Shown here in pieces: positions 6,472 through 10,806 of a stretch of 10,806 bases of DNA. Each line of letters begins with the position of its first letter. The stretch's first letter is position 1. Both the position numbers and the translations under genes were made by a program. This DNA is from Candidatus Woesearchaeota archaeon (GTDB lineage Archaea; Nanobdellota; Nanobdellia; Woesearchaeales; WJKR01): contig WJKR01000034.1 in the NCBI GenBank assembly GCA_014729015.1, forward strand, positions 1 to 10,806, given 5' to 3'. The notes below the pieces were generated by a model. It did not search any database. It was not told where the DNA came from and saw only the letters and a program-made list of their open reading frames with translations.

Positions 6472-6683
6472 CCGCTGAGGTCATAAGGATTGTCGTTGGT
6501 GCGGTAACGGGCGACCGCTTCCTGCCGCTCCGCCTGGTTAAGGAGTGTCGCTGCGTGCCGCATGCCTGATTGGTATTCTTTGCTGTCGGTGCTGTACATC
6601 CTTGCATGCGCCTTGCTGAATTTTGCTGCTATTCGTTTCCTGCGTGCGTGTTCGAGTCGTGCGAGTCGTGCGAGTCCTTCCAT
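6468..6683 (-). CDS. Small basic helical protein, function unknown
   Basis: A 71-residue protein rich in Arg, Ala and His, predicted to be mostly helix (LARLARLEHARRKRIAAKF, then a Tyr/Asn-rich tail ending NPYDLSG). The net positive charge would suit nucleic acid binding, but no known domain is recognised. It starts 12 nt after the stop of the 102-residue gene, with GAGGTAG (6693-6687) as ribosome binding site, and is the last gene of the - strand cluster. Codon use in its first turns produces a 9-bp tandem repeat (CGAGTCGTG on the + strand at 6653-6661 and 6662-6670). A second frame (ATG at 6727) reads through the same region for 32 codons, but the tail of the 102-residue frame and the site at 6687 favour the 71-residue frame. 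Confidence 0.6.
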   Translation of the reverse strand: MEGLARLARLEHARRKRIAAKFSKAHARMYSTDSKEYQSGMRHAATLLNQAERQEAVARYRTNDNPYDLSG

Positions 6684-6695
6684 CCTTCTACCTCT

Positions 6696-7004
6696 TCAAT
6701 CTCTGCTTCTGTCCAGTAGTCTTTCATAGTTGTTGCCTTCCATTGATCGTTTGAGTCGTGCTTCGGTGATGGCGAACGCTTCGTTCCTGACTATGTTGGC
6801 GGCGTAGAGGTCTCGTTGGTGTTCTTCGATGTGGCTTAGTAATGGGTGGATGGCGTCGACGAGGGCTTCGATGACGCCACCTGCTTGTCCGAGTCGTGAG
6901 CCGATGAGCCGGTGGTCTTGCGGTGCTGCCGCTTTCTCGGTGAGGTAGTCGTAGATGGTCTTCCTGAGCGTGAGTTTCAGCGTTTCGGGTAGTTGCTTCT
7001 TCAT
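6696..7004 (-). CDS. 102-residue soluble protein, function unknown
   Basis: Predicted soluble and largely helical: opening LPETLKLTLRKTIYDYLTEK, a Gly-containing turn (GSRLGQAGG, about 49-57), then long helices (VIEALVDAIHPLLSHIEEHQ and IVRNEAFAITEARLKRSMEG). No family is recognised. The start at 7004 is chosen because AAGGTG (7017-7012) precedes it by 7 nt and because its ATG overlaps the TGA of the 26-residue ORF as ATGA, which implies translational coupling. An in-frame extension to 7046 has no ribosome binding site. It lies in a - strand cluster of three small genes opposite the HTH/PLD-like regulator; the context gives no clear function. Confidence 0.6.
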   Translation of the reverse strand: MKKQLPETLKLTLRKTIYDYLTEKAAAPQDHRLIGSRLGQAGGVIEALVDAIHPLLSHIEEHQRDLYAANIVRNEAFAITEARLKRSMEGNNYERLLDRSRD

Positions 7005-7081
7005 GCCAGGACACCTTCTTGTAGTGATGGTTGGTCGTCGAGCCACCAGTAGGTCTTGTCTGTCGTGTTGTACTGATTCAT
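7001..7081 (-). CDS. 26-residue leader-like small protein
   Basis: A short ORF from ATG 7081 ending in TGA at 7003-7001, whose last codons overlap the next start as ATGA. GGTGA lies 6 nt upstream of its ATG. The peptide is aromatic and acidic in the middle (TYWWLDDQPSLQEG). The coupling and ribosome binding site support translation; whether the peptide itself has a role, or only delivers ribosomes to the 102-residue gene, cannot be seen. It is too short for any family assignment. Confidence 0.45.
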   Translation of the reverse strand: MNQYNTTDKTYWWLDDQPSLQEGVLA

Positions 7082-7157
7082 TGTCTTCACCGAAAACTAC
7101 TTATAGTTGTATCTGTATTAAGTATTTCTGCAAGCATTTCCGGTATGGTGTTGTAGG
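7082..7157. promoter_or_regulatory. Divergent promoter region with a 13-bp tandem duplication
   Basis: This 76-bp gap serves the - strand small-gene cluster and the + strand HTH/PLD-like gene. TATA-like elements are ACTATAAGT (- strand, about 7107-7099) and GTATTAAGTA (+ strand, 7115-7124). The latter predicts initiation near 7145. ATGGTGTTGTAGG at 7145-7157 is repeated as ATGGTGTTGTCGG at 7158-7170, with one changed base, so a three-codon ORF (Met-Val-Leu-stop) sits directly in front of the real start. Confidence 0.5.
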
Positions 7158-7988
7158 ATGGTGTTGTCGGGGCAGGTGGCCAAGAAGATAGAGGATTTCG
7201 TGCGGGCGCAGCCACGGACCGTACAGGACATCGCTTTATTGCTGGGGAAGAACTGGCGGACCGCTGACGGCTATGTGCGGAAGATCGCGGCGGAGCAGGG
7301 CACCATCGCGACGAAGACGTTCCGGGGCGGGACGCGCGGCGCGTTAAAGGTCGTGTATTGGAACGTTGCGGAGAAGTTCCATACCTCTGCTTTCCAGGAA
7401 CGGTTGTTCTCGAAGATCCTTTCCGGTCGGGAGAAGAATGATTTCAACCCGTTCGATATCTATCAATATGTGAGTGAAGGGAAAAGAAGGGCGTTCTTGG
7501 AGAAGCAGACCATCTATAATATTACTGAGAAGCAGAACTTGGTGAACGCGTTGCGGCAGGCCGAGCAGCAAGTGCTCATCTTTGCCGGCGACTTGTCCTG
7601 GTCTGTGGCAAAGCAAGGGAATATAACGTTGTTGTCATTGTTGGAAGAGTTGGTGGCCAGGAAGATTCCTATCAAGATCATCTGCAACGTTGATTTGGAA
7701 AGCATCGATAACATCCAGTCCGTTATTTCTTTGAACCATAAGCACAAGACCGAGGTGGTCGAGGTCAGGCACGCCCAGCAGCCGTTGCGCGCGTTCGTTG
7801 TCGACGATAGTTTCGCTCGTTTCAAGCAGCGCAAGCAGAAGCGGCGGCAGGATGATTACGTCTTCTATGAGGTGCTGGATGAGGAGTGGGTGCAGTGGGT
7901 GCAGCAGGTGTTCTGGCATTTGTTCCGGACCGGCATCAGTGCTGGGAGGCGTATTAAGGATTTGGAGAGTATCGAGCGGATCAGGTGA
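7158..7988 (+). CDS. Winged-helix regulator with TrmB/PLD-like C-terminal domain
   Basis: A 276-residue protein. Residues about 8-68 form a winged helix-turn-helix (RTVQDIALLLGKN, then WRTADGYVRKIAAEQG, then a basic wing). A linker follows, and from about 110 to 270 there is an alpha/beta domain with YNITEKQNLVNALRQAEQQVLIFAGDLSW, LLEELVARKIPIKIICNV and a late LRAFVVDDS..F strand, the pattern of the PLD-like sensor region found in TrmB-type archaeal regulators. No HxKxxxxD catalytic motif is present (the nearest is HAQQPLRAFVVDD), so nuclease or phospholipase activity is unlikely and ligand sensing is the probable role. It starts with ATG 7158 in the second unit of a tandem duplication. It is divergent from the small-gene cluster, which it may regulate (inference). 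The ligand is unknown. Confidence 0.75.
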   Translation: MVLSGQVAKKIEDFVRAQPRTVQDIALLLGKNWRTADGYVRKIAAEQGTIATKTFRGGTRGALKVVYWNVAEKFHTSAFQERLFSKILSGREKNDFNPFDIYQYVSEGKRRAFLEKQTIYNITEKQNLVNALRQAEQQVLIFAGDLSWSVAKQGNITLLSLLEELVARKIPIKIICNVDLESIDNIQSVISLNHKHKTEVVEVRHAQQPLRAFVVDDSFARFKQRKQKRRQDDYVFYEVLDEEWVQWVQQVFWHLFRTGISAGRRIKDLESIERIR

Positions 7989-8006
7989 GTGCCTTGCATC
8001 GAATGA

Positions 8007-8069
8007 TTTATATATTATTAAGTATATTGCTATACTGATGTCCACACCAACTAACGAAAAGTTTAAAAA
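8007..8069 (+). promoter_or_regulatory. Two stacked TATA boxes before the 94-residue gene
   Basis: TTTATATA (8007-8014) is centred about 27 nt before an in-frame ATG at 8038, and TTTAAAAAT (8062-8070) about 27 nt before the in-frame ATG at 8095. Each would give a leaderless mRNA, for a long (113 residues) and a short (94 residues) form. The base composition of 8038-8094 is A+T rich like a promoter rather than like the rest of the gene, which favours 8095. Confidence 0.5.
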
Positions 8070-8094
8070 TATTGACTACTCTTTAATAGTAACA

Positions 8095-8379
8095 ATGAGC
8101 AACCAATATTATACAGTCCGTTTCAACAAAGACGGCAGCGGCAAGGTCAAGAACGGCTCGTTCGACGTTCCAGGAAAGAATCCCACAGTCCTCGGGGAAT
8201 TCATCAAGTCTATCATGCCTGTCGACCAAAGAGACAACTACCACCTTTGCAAACCGAAAGTGGCAGGCATCAAAAGGGTCCCGGAGCGCCTCATGCAACA
8301 CGAGAGCGAGTTCCGCGCAGCCATGAACCTCGAAGAATCCTACGCCGCGCTGGCGAAGAAATACCAGCGATCAGCATAA
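8095..8379 (+). CDS. 94-residue protein, function unknown
   Basis: A small soluble basic protein: a short beta-like start (YYTVRFNKDGSGKVKNGSF), then a helical part (TVLGEFIKSIM and a C-terminal helix from about MNLEESYAALAKKY). No known family or motif is recognised. ATG 8095 is preferred because coding-like composition begins there; an in-frame ATG at 8038 with its own TATA box would add 19 residues. No ribosome binding site precedes either, in keeping with leaderless translation. It is convergent with the 45-residue ORF on the other strand, 13 nt from its stop. From here rightwards the + strand is markedly A+C rich. Confidence 0.65.
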   Translation: MSNQYYTVRFNKDGSGKVKNGSFDVPGKNPTVLGEFIKSIMPVDQRDNYHLCKPKVAGIKRVPERLMQHESEFRAAMNLEESYAALAKKYQRSA

Positions 8380-8392
8380 TTTCTCAGGACAA

Positions 8393-8530
8393 TCAAGCCT
8401 CATCCCACCAGAAGCACCAATGGTCCGCCGCGTGGATACCCTGCTCCTCTATCTCCAAAGCACTCATGCTGTTCAGCTCGTGCTCGTCAACGATGCGCCC
8501 TGTTCTGGTCTTAAACAACACCACAACCAC
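8393..8530 (-). CDS. 45-residue small protein with an aromatic C-terminus
   Basis: On the - strand a GTG at 8530 opens a 46-codon frame ending TGA at 8395-8393. The product is protein-like rather than random: a hydrophobic strand (VVVLFKTRTGRIVDEHEL), an acidic helix (ALEIEEQGIHAAD), then HWCFWWDEA. The TATA box at 8564-8551 is centred about 27 nt before the GTG, the spacing seen for other leaderless genes here. A later GTG (8521) preceded by GAGGTGGT is an alternative start. It fills what would otherwise be a gene-free stretch of about 290 bp. No family is recognised; the Trp/Cys/His-rich tail could bind a metal or pack into a small fold. Confidence 0.5.
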   Translation of the reverse strand: MVVVLFKTRTGRIVDEHELNSMSALEIEEQGIHAADHWCFWWDEA

Positions 8531-8550
8531 CTCATATGAAAGAAAAATCA

Positions 8551-8564
8551 TACTTATATTTAAG
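8551..8564. promoter_or_regulatory. Near-palindromic TATA element
   Basis: CTTATATTTAAG is almost its own reverse complement, so it could serve either strand. On the - strand it is correctly spaced for the GTG at 8530. On the + strand it would start near 8585, where no gene begins; the next + gene has a closer TATA-like box at 8641-8648. Confidence 0.45.
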
Positions 8565-8640
8565 CCTTATGGAACAGAGAACAAAAAACAGAAATTCTTT
8601 CACAAACCAAGGAAACCTTCCGAGAAACGAACAGATACAC

Positions 8641-8648
8641 AATTTAAG
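8641..8648 (+). promoter_or_regulatory. TATA-like box of the Lrp-like regulator
   Basis: AATTTAAG is centred about 26 nt before the ATG at 8670, predicting a leaderless mRNA. Upstream, at 8608-8618, AAGG-AAA-CCTT forms a short inverted repeat that could be an operator, which is speculative. Confidence 0.45.
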
Positions 8649-8669
8649 AACAAGCCATAAAACACAAGC

Positions 8670-9104
8670 ATGGCCGACCGAGAACTTTCTCAAAACATCA
8701 TCAACCACCTCAGGAACAACAGCAGGACCACGCTCGCACGCATGGCAAGAAAAGAACGCGTCTCCATCAGCACCATCTACACCCACGTCAAACAACTAGA
8801 GGACACCATCATCGACAAGCACACCAGCATCCCCGACTACGCGCGACTCGGCTACCCGTTCCGCACCGAGTTCTACTGCGACCACGAACACCCAAAAACG
8901 ATTGCGACAACGCTCCGACAACACCAAAACGCGAACACCATCTCCCTCCTCGACGACAACAAAATAAGCATCGACACCATCTTCGCAACGCTCCAAGAAA
9001 AAGAACGCTTCAAGGAACAACTGGAAGAACGAGGATGCACGAACATCCAAGCGCACGACGTGCTCGCACCAGTACTCATCGAAGGATGGAACATGCAAGA
9101 ATAA
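8670..9104 (+). CDS. Lrp/AsnC-like transcriptional regulator
   Basis: A 144-residue protein with the length and plan of Lrp/AsnC regulators. The N-terminal helix-turn-helix (about 6-48) reads LSQNIINHLRNNSRTTLARM, then ARKERVSISTIYTHVKQLED, followed by the typical TIIDKHTSIPDYARLGYPF linker strand. The C-terminal part (about 65-140), FYCDHEHPKTIATTLRQH, NTISLLDDNKISIDTIFATL and ERFKEQLEERG, fits a RAM-like alpha/beta ligand domain. The match to the HTH and linker is clear; the ligand domain is divergent. The start at 8670 fits a TATA-like box at leaderless distance; an overlapping frame from 8536 is a shadow. It probably binds DNA as a dimer or octamer; the target is unknown, perhaps itself or the module that follows. 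Confidence 0.75.
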   Translation: MADRELSQNIINHLRNNSRTTLARMARKERVSISTIYTHVKQLEDTIIDKHTSIPDYARLGYPFRTEFYCDHEHPKTIATTLRQHQNANTISLLDDNKISIDTIFATLQEKERFKEQLEERGCTNIQAHDVLAPVLIEGWNMQE

Positions 9105-9194
9105 AACATTTCCGGACACCCACACAAGAGTTCCGAATTTTTCTCGAAAACCCATATTAAAACCATCATCCCAACACAGCACGGGTGACCAGCA
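9105..9194. promoter_or_regulatory. Terminator-like T run, then promoter and ribosome binding site of the module
   Basis: After the regulator stop there is a T5 run at 9138-9142, which could end transcription, since archaeal RNA polymerase stops on oligo-T. ATATTAAAA (9154-9162) is TATA-like and predicts initiation near 9183. GGGTGA (9183-9188) lies 6 nt before the ATG at 9195 and is a good ribosome binding site, unlike most first genes here. Confidence 0.45.
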
Positions 9195-9731
9195 ATGACC
9201 AAAAACCTGGAAGAAAACGTCCAAGAAACAACCAAGCGACGCGGCAAAGGATGGAAAGGATTCCTCATCGGGCTCGCCACCGGCGCCGTCGTCGGCACCG
9301 GCCTCGGCATGAAGCACGAACTCAGACACAACACGCTGTACAAACGCGGCGCCAAGCACGAGATCAAGGAAGCGGCGCTACAAGGCTACGCCTGGAAAGA
9401 AGGAGCAGACCCGACCTTCTACGCGTACGAGCAACCGCTCCTCATCCGCAACGAGAAAGAAATGACCATGCAAGGGCACCTCATCAAGCTCACCGAGCAA
9501 GACACCATCGACGCCGGGCCCATCAACAAGGACGGCAGCGTCGGCTACCCCGTCTACATCGACCTCAAGCACGAGGTGCAAGAAGACGTGCAGACGCTGA
9601 ACGACAAGCTCAAACGGCTCGGCGAGCACATCAAGGAAGGCTACCACAAAACGGACAGCGCAATCACCGACCAGCTCAAGAGATGGTTCAAGAAAGACAC
9701 GGCAACGAGTGACACCACCTATGCACGATGA
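9195..9731 (+). CDS. Single-pass membrane protein with glycine-zipper segment
   Basis: A 178-residue protein with a short basic N-terminus (KRRGKGWKG), one hydrophobic segment GFLIGLATGAVVGTGLGM (about 22-39) with repeated small-xxx-small Gly spacing that favours helix packing, then a soluble domain. That domain has a probable beta-rich middle (about 60-120, including TFYAYEQPLLIRNEKEMTMQ and VGYPVYIDL) and an amphipathic helical end (VQTLNDKLKRLGEHIKEGYH...). No known family is recognised. The ATG at 9195 has GGGTGA upstream. Its TGA overlaps the start of the next gene as ATGA. As the first gene of the membrane-nuclease cluster it may anchor or gate it; this is inference from context only. 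Confidence 0.7.
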   Translation: MTKNLEENVQETTKRRGKGWKGFLIGLATGAVVGTGLGMKHELRHNTLYKRGAKHEIKEAALQGYAWKEGADPTFYAYEQPLLIRNEKEMTMQGHLIKLTEQDTIDAGPINKDGSVGYPVYIDLKHEVQEDVQTLNDKLKRLGEHIKEGYHKTDSAITDQLKRWFKKDTATSDTTYAR

Positions 9732-9946
9732 GCCTCTACCACAAAGCGAAACGGATAGTGAAGCTCGGACTGGTGTGCGTCGCCGCGTACTACGTCGCCA
9801 AGACGTGCAACCGCGTCGCGTTCAGCCAAGACCACCAACAAGGCACGATCGATGAACTCGTCACGACAAGGGATACGGTTCGAACGATGGATGACACGAC
9901 TGTACGACCAGCTCGGGAAACTGAACGTACAGCACAATATCACTAA
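9728..9946 (+). CDS. Small membrane-anchored protein
   Basis: A 72-residue ORF starting in the TGA of the preceding gene (ATGA), so probably translationally coupled. It has a basic start (HKAKR), one short hydrophobic segment (about 10-25, IVKLGLVCVAAYYVA), then a polar tail rich in Thr, Asp and Arg. Its last 95 nt overlap, in another frame, the start of the nuclease gene, so the tail sequence is constrained by the nuclease reading frame. The N-terminal half is the convincing part. The overlap could be real, or a single-base error could hide a shorter gene. Function unknown. Confidence 0.5.
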   Translation: MSLYHKAKRIVKLGLVCVAAYYVAKTCNRVAFSQDHQQGTIDELVTTRDTVRTMDDTTVRPARETERTAQYH

Positions 9947-10316
9947 GCAGAAGAGGACGCGCAAAGGCAAGGCGAGGTCGCAGTTCGACATCGTGTACGG
10001 CATCATCGCCAAGAAATACGTCGAATGCAAGTACCACGGCAACGGCGCAAACGTGACGTTCGACGACGTCAGCACGTTCGCGGCAAAACTGCAACTGAAC
10101 AACCTGTCGCCGCGACAAGGGGTCATGGTCACCAACACAGACTACGAAACCAGGGCGAAGGTCTACGCGCACAACACCGGCATCAGGCTCATCGACCGGC
10201 AAGAGCTGATCAAGCTCGACTGGAAGAGGAAGCACCAGCTAGCCACGCTGGTGAAAGGGCCAACAAAAGGTTTTGCTGGCTCGCTGGAGCGACGCATCAT
10301 GCGATACGAAGCGTGA
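9852..10316 (+). CDS. Mrr-like PD-(D/E)XK nuclease
   Basis: A 154-residue protein with a compact restriction-endonuclease fold: N-terminal helix RQGIRFERWMTRLYDQLG with Glu11, then SQFDIVYG (Asp46), then YVECKYHG (Glu58, Lys60), which form the D...ExK active site. It continues with a helix (TFDDVSTFAAKL), then GVMVTNTDYETRAKVYAHNTGIRLIDRQEL, the closing strand-helix-strand typical of Mrr-type catalytic domains. Predicted Mg-dependent DNA cleavage; target (modified DNA, branched DNA, ends) unknown. There is no separate DNA-recognition domain, so a partner may supply specificity. The start at 9852 is needed to keep Glu11, although only a weak AAGG precedes it; the frame has no earlier ATG. It overlaps the small membrane gene by 95 nt and lies in the same + strand cluster. 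Confidence 0.8.
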   Translation: MNSSRQGIRFERWMTRLYDQLGKLNVQHNITKQKRTRKGKARSQFDIVYGIIAKKYVECKYHGNGANVTFDDVSTFAAKLQLNNLSPRQGVMVTNTDYETRAKVYAHNTGIRLIDRQELIKLDWKRKHQLATLVKGPTKGFAGSLERRIMRYEA

Positions 10317-10349
10317 AGCAACGCTGAAGAAGCGAGAGTTATAAGCAAT

Positions 10350-10356
10350 GGGGGAG
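10350..10356 (+). promoter_or_regulatory. Strong ribosome binding site for the last gene
   Basis: GGGGAGG followed by AAGCAC gives about 7 nt before the ATG at 10364, the strongest Shine-Dalgarno match in the window. TTATAAGC (10339-10346) is TATA-like, but initiation from it would fall at or after the ATG, so readthrough from the nuclease gene is more likely. Confidence 0.55.
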
Positions 10357-10363
10357 GAAGCAC

Positions 10364-10806
10364 ATGACAGAAGAACAACAATCCGAAAAACTCAGAGAAG
10401 AAGGAAAGAAAGAGATCGAAAGCAAGAGCACCATCGACGACATCATCAATAAGGACACGTCACTGGCAGAAGTCGTCGGCAGCATCCCGAGACCGCCGAA
10501 CATCAACACCGAATACCAGAGCATCGAAACGTCCCGGGAGGAGCTCAACAAGTTCAAGAAGACCTACTTCGGCGAGGACGACATCGAAGTGGAGCAGCCG
10601 GTCGAAGGCATCATAACGAGATTCCTCAAGAAAAACGTCACCAAGTACTTCGGCGGTAAGGAGAAGAAAGTCATCAAGGGAAAAACCGGGCTGTTCGAGG
10701 AAGCGAACAAGATCGAGCAGCAGGCGAACAAGGAGCTCAACAAGATAGAGAAAGGCATGCCCGACGTCAACTCGAGTATCACCAAGATCGGCCAGTACGC
10801 AAAGAA
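10364..10806 (+). CDS. Helix-rich soluble protein, function unknown (runs off the window)
   Basis: An open frame of 147 codons from ATG 10364 that continues past the window end, so the protein is partial. It is highly charged and predicted to be mostly helical: a coiled-coil-like N-terminus (EEQQSEKLREEGKKEIESK), a Pro-containing break (SIPRPPNINTEY, about 40-51), a middle part with ITRFLKKNVTKYFGGKEKKV, and a second helix-rich stretch (LFEEANKIEQQANKELNKIEKG). No signal peptide, membrane segment or known motif is seen. It follows the nuclease by 47 nt with a strong ribosome binding site and probably belongs to the same transcript; it could be a partner or scaffold of the nuclease or membrane proteins, which is inference. 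Confidence 0.65.
   Translation, partial: MTEEQQSEKLREEGKKEIESKSTIDDIINKDTSLAEVVGSIPRPPNINTEYQSIETSREELNKFKKTYFGEDDIEVEQPVEGIITRFLKKNVTKYFGGKEKKVIKGKTGLFEEANKIEQQANKELNKIEKGMPDVNSSITKIGQYAK

Noticed and set aside
6583..6727. 32-codon - strand frame from ATG 6727
   Set aside because: It overlaps the end of the 102-residue gene and the start of the 71-residue gene; the tail is a simple Asp-Ser-His repeat arising from a 9-bp repeat.
6653..6898. GAGTCGTG octamer occurring four times
   Set aside because: All copies are the reverse complement of an Arg-Leu codon pair (CGA CTC) in the - strand genes, so codon use explains them; the spacing is irregular and not CRISPR-like.
7158..7988. Possible active phospholipase D/nuclease
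   Set aside because: No HxKxxxxD motif is present; the domain is better read as an inactive sensor.
8536..8799. 87-codon + strand frame starting near the palindromic TATA element
   Set aside because: Most of it overlaps the Lrp-like gene in another frame and its sequence is low-complexity; its ATG lies before the TATA element.
9185..9712. 175-codon + strand frame inside the membrane-protein gene
   Set aside because: It is a very Arg/Gln/His-rich shadow of the gene at 9195, which has the ribosome binding site, membrane segment and ATGA junction.
9884..9900. GGTTCGAAC, which resembles a tRNA T-loop
   Set aside because: The flanking bases do not form the T stem and it lies inside the conserved start of the nuclease gene.
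1..10806. CRISPR array, insertion sequence, rRNA or tRNA genes
   Set aside because: No regularly spaced repeats, transposase signatures, terminal inverted repeats flanking a gene, or RNA gene motifs were seen on either strand by eye.

Overview
The window looks like archaeal chromosome of roughly mid-50s percent G+C (estimated by eye). The evidence is archaeal-type TATA boxes (for example TTTATAAA, TATTTATA and CATAAATA) placed about 27 nt upstream of start codons, many apparently leaderless first genes, GGTGA-type ribosome binding sites inside operons, and gene content typical of archaea: a hexameric-type glutamate dehydrogenase, endonuclease Q, TrmB/Lrp-like regulators and a VIT/CCC1-like membrane protein. 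The many short unrecognised proteins and small lipoproteins recall DPANN/Woesearchaeota-like genomes, but that placement is inference; no rRNA or tRNA is present to fix it.

Layout. 1-2042: a promoter followed by a compact + strand operon of thioredoxin, Glu/Leu-type dehydrogenase (glutamate dehydrogenase) and a winged-helix regulator that starts inside the dehydrogenase stop codon (ATGA). 2044-2460: a small four-helix membrane protein on the - strand, sharing a divergent promoter region with the next gene. 2461-3747: endonuclease Q (PHP domain plus Cys4 zinc finger) ending in a PCNA-interaction-like motif. 3735-5341 (-): two lipoproteins, a repeat protein with four Ig/cadherin-like modules followed by a small cupredoxin-like lipoprotein whose end overlaps the endonuclease Q gene. 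5604-6471 (+): a VIT-like membrane protein and a cysteine-rich lipoprotein, each with its own leaderless promoter. 6468-7081 (-): a cluster of three small unrecognised genes, including a 26-residue ORF joined to the next gene by ATGA. 7158-7988 (+): a helix-turn-helix protein with a TrmB/PLD-like sensor region that lacks HKD catalytic motifs.

8038-10806 (+ strand, strongly A+C rich): an unknown 94-residue protein, a 45-residue - strand ORF with an aromatic tail, an Lrp/AsnC-like regulator, then an accessory-looking module. The module contains a single-pass membrane protein with a glycine-zipper segment, a small membrane protein coupled by ATGA, an Mrr-like PD-(D/E)XK nuclease whose start overlaps that gene by 95 nt, and a helix-rich unknown protein that runs off the window. 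This membrane-nuclease cluster is the best candidate for an undescribed system. Its function is not evident from sequence alone.

How the parts relate: the first operon joins redox control, ammonium/glutamate metabolism and probable local transcriptional control. Endonuclease Q belongs to base-damage repair. The two - strand lipoproteins probably act together at the cell surface. The remaining genes mostly stand alone under their own leaderless promoters.
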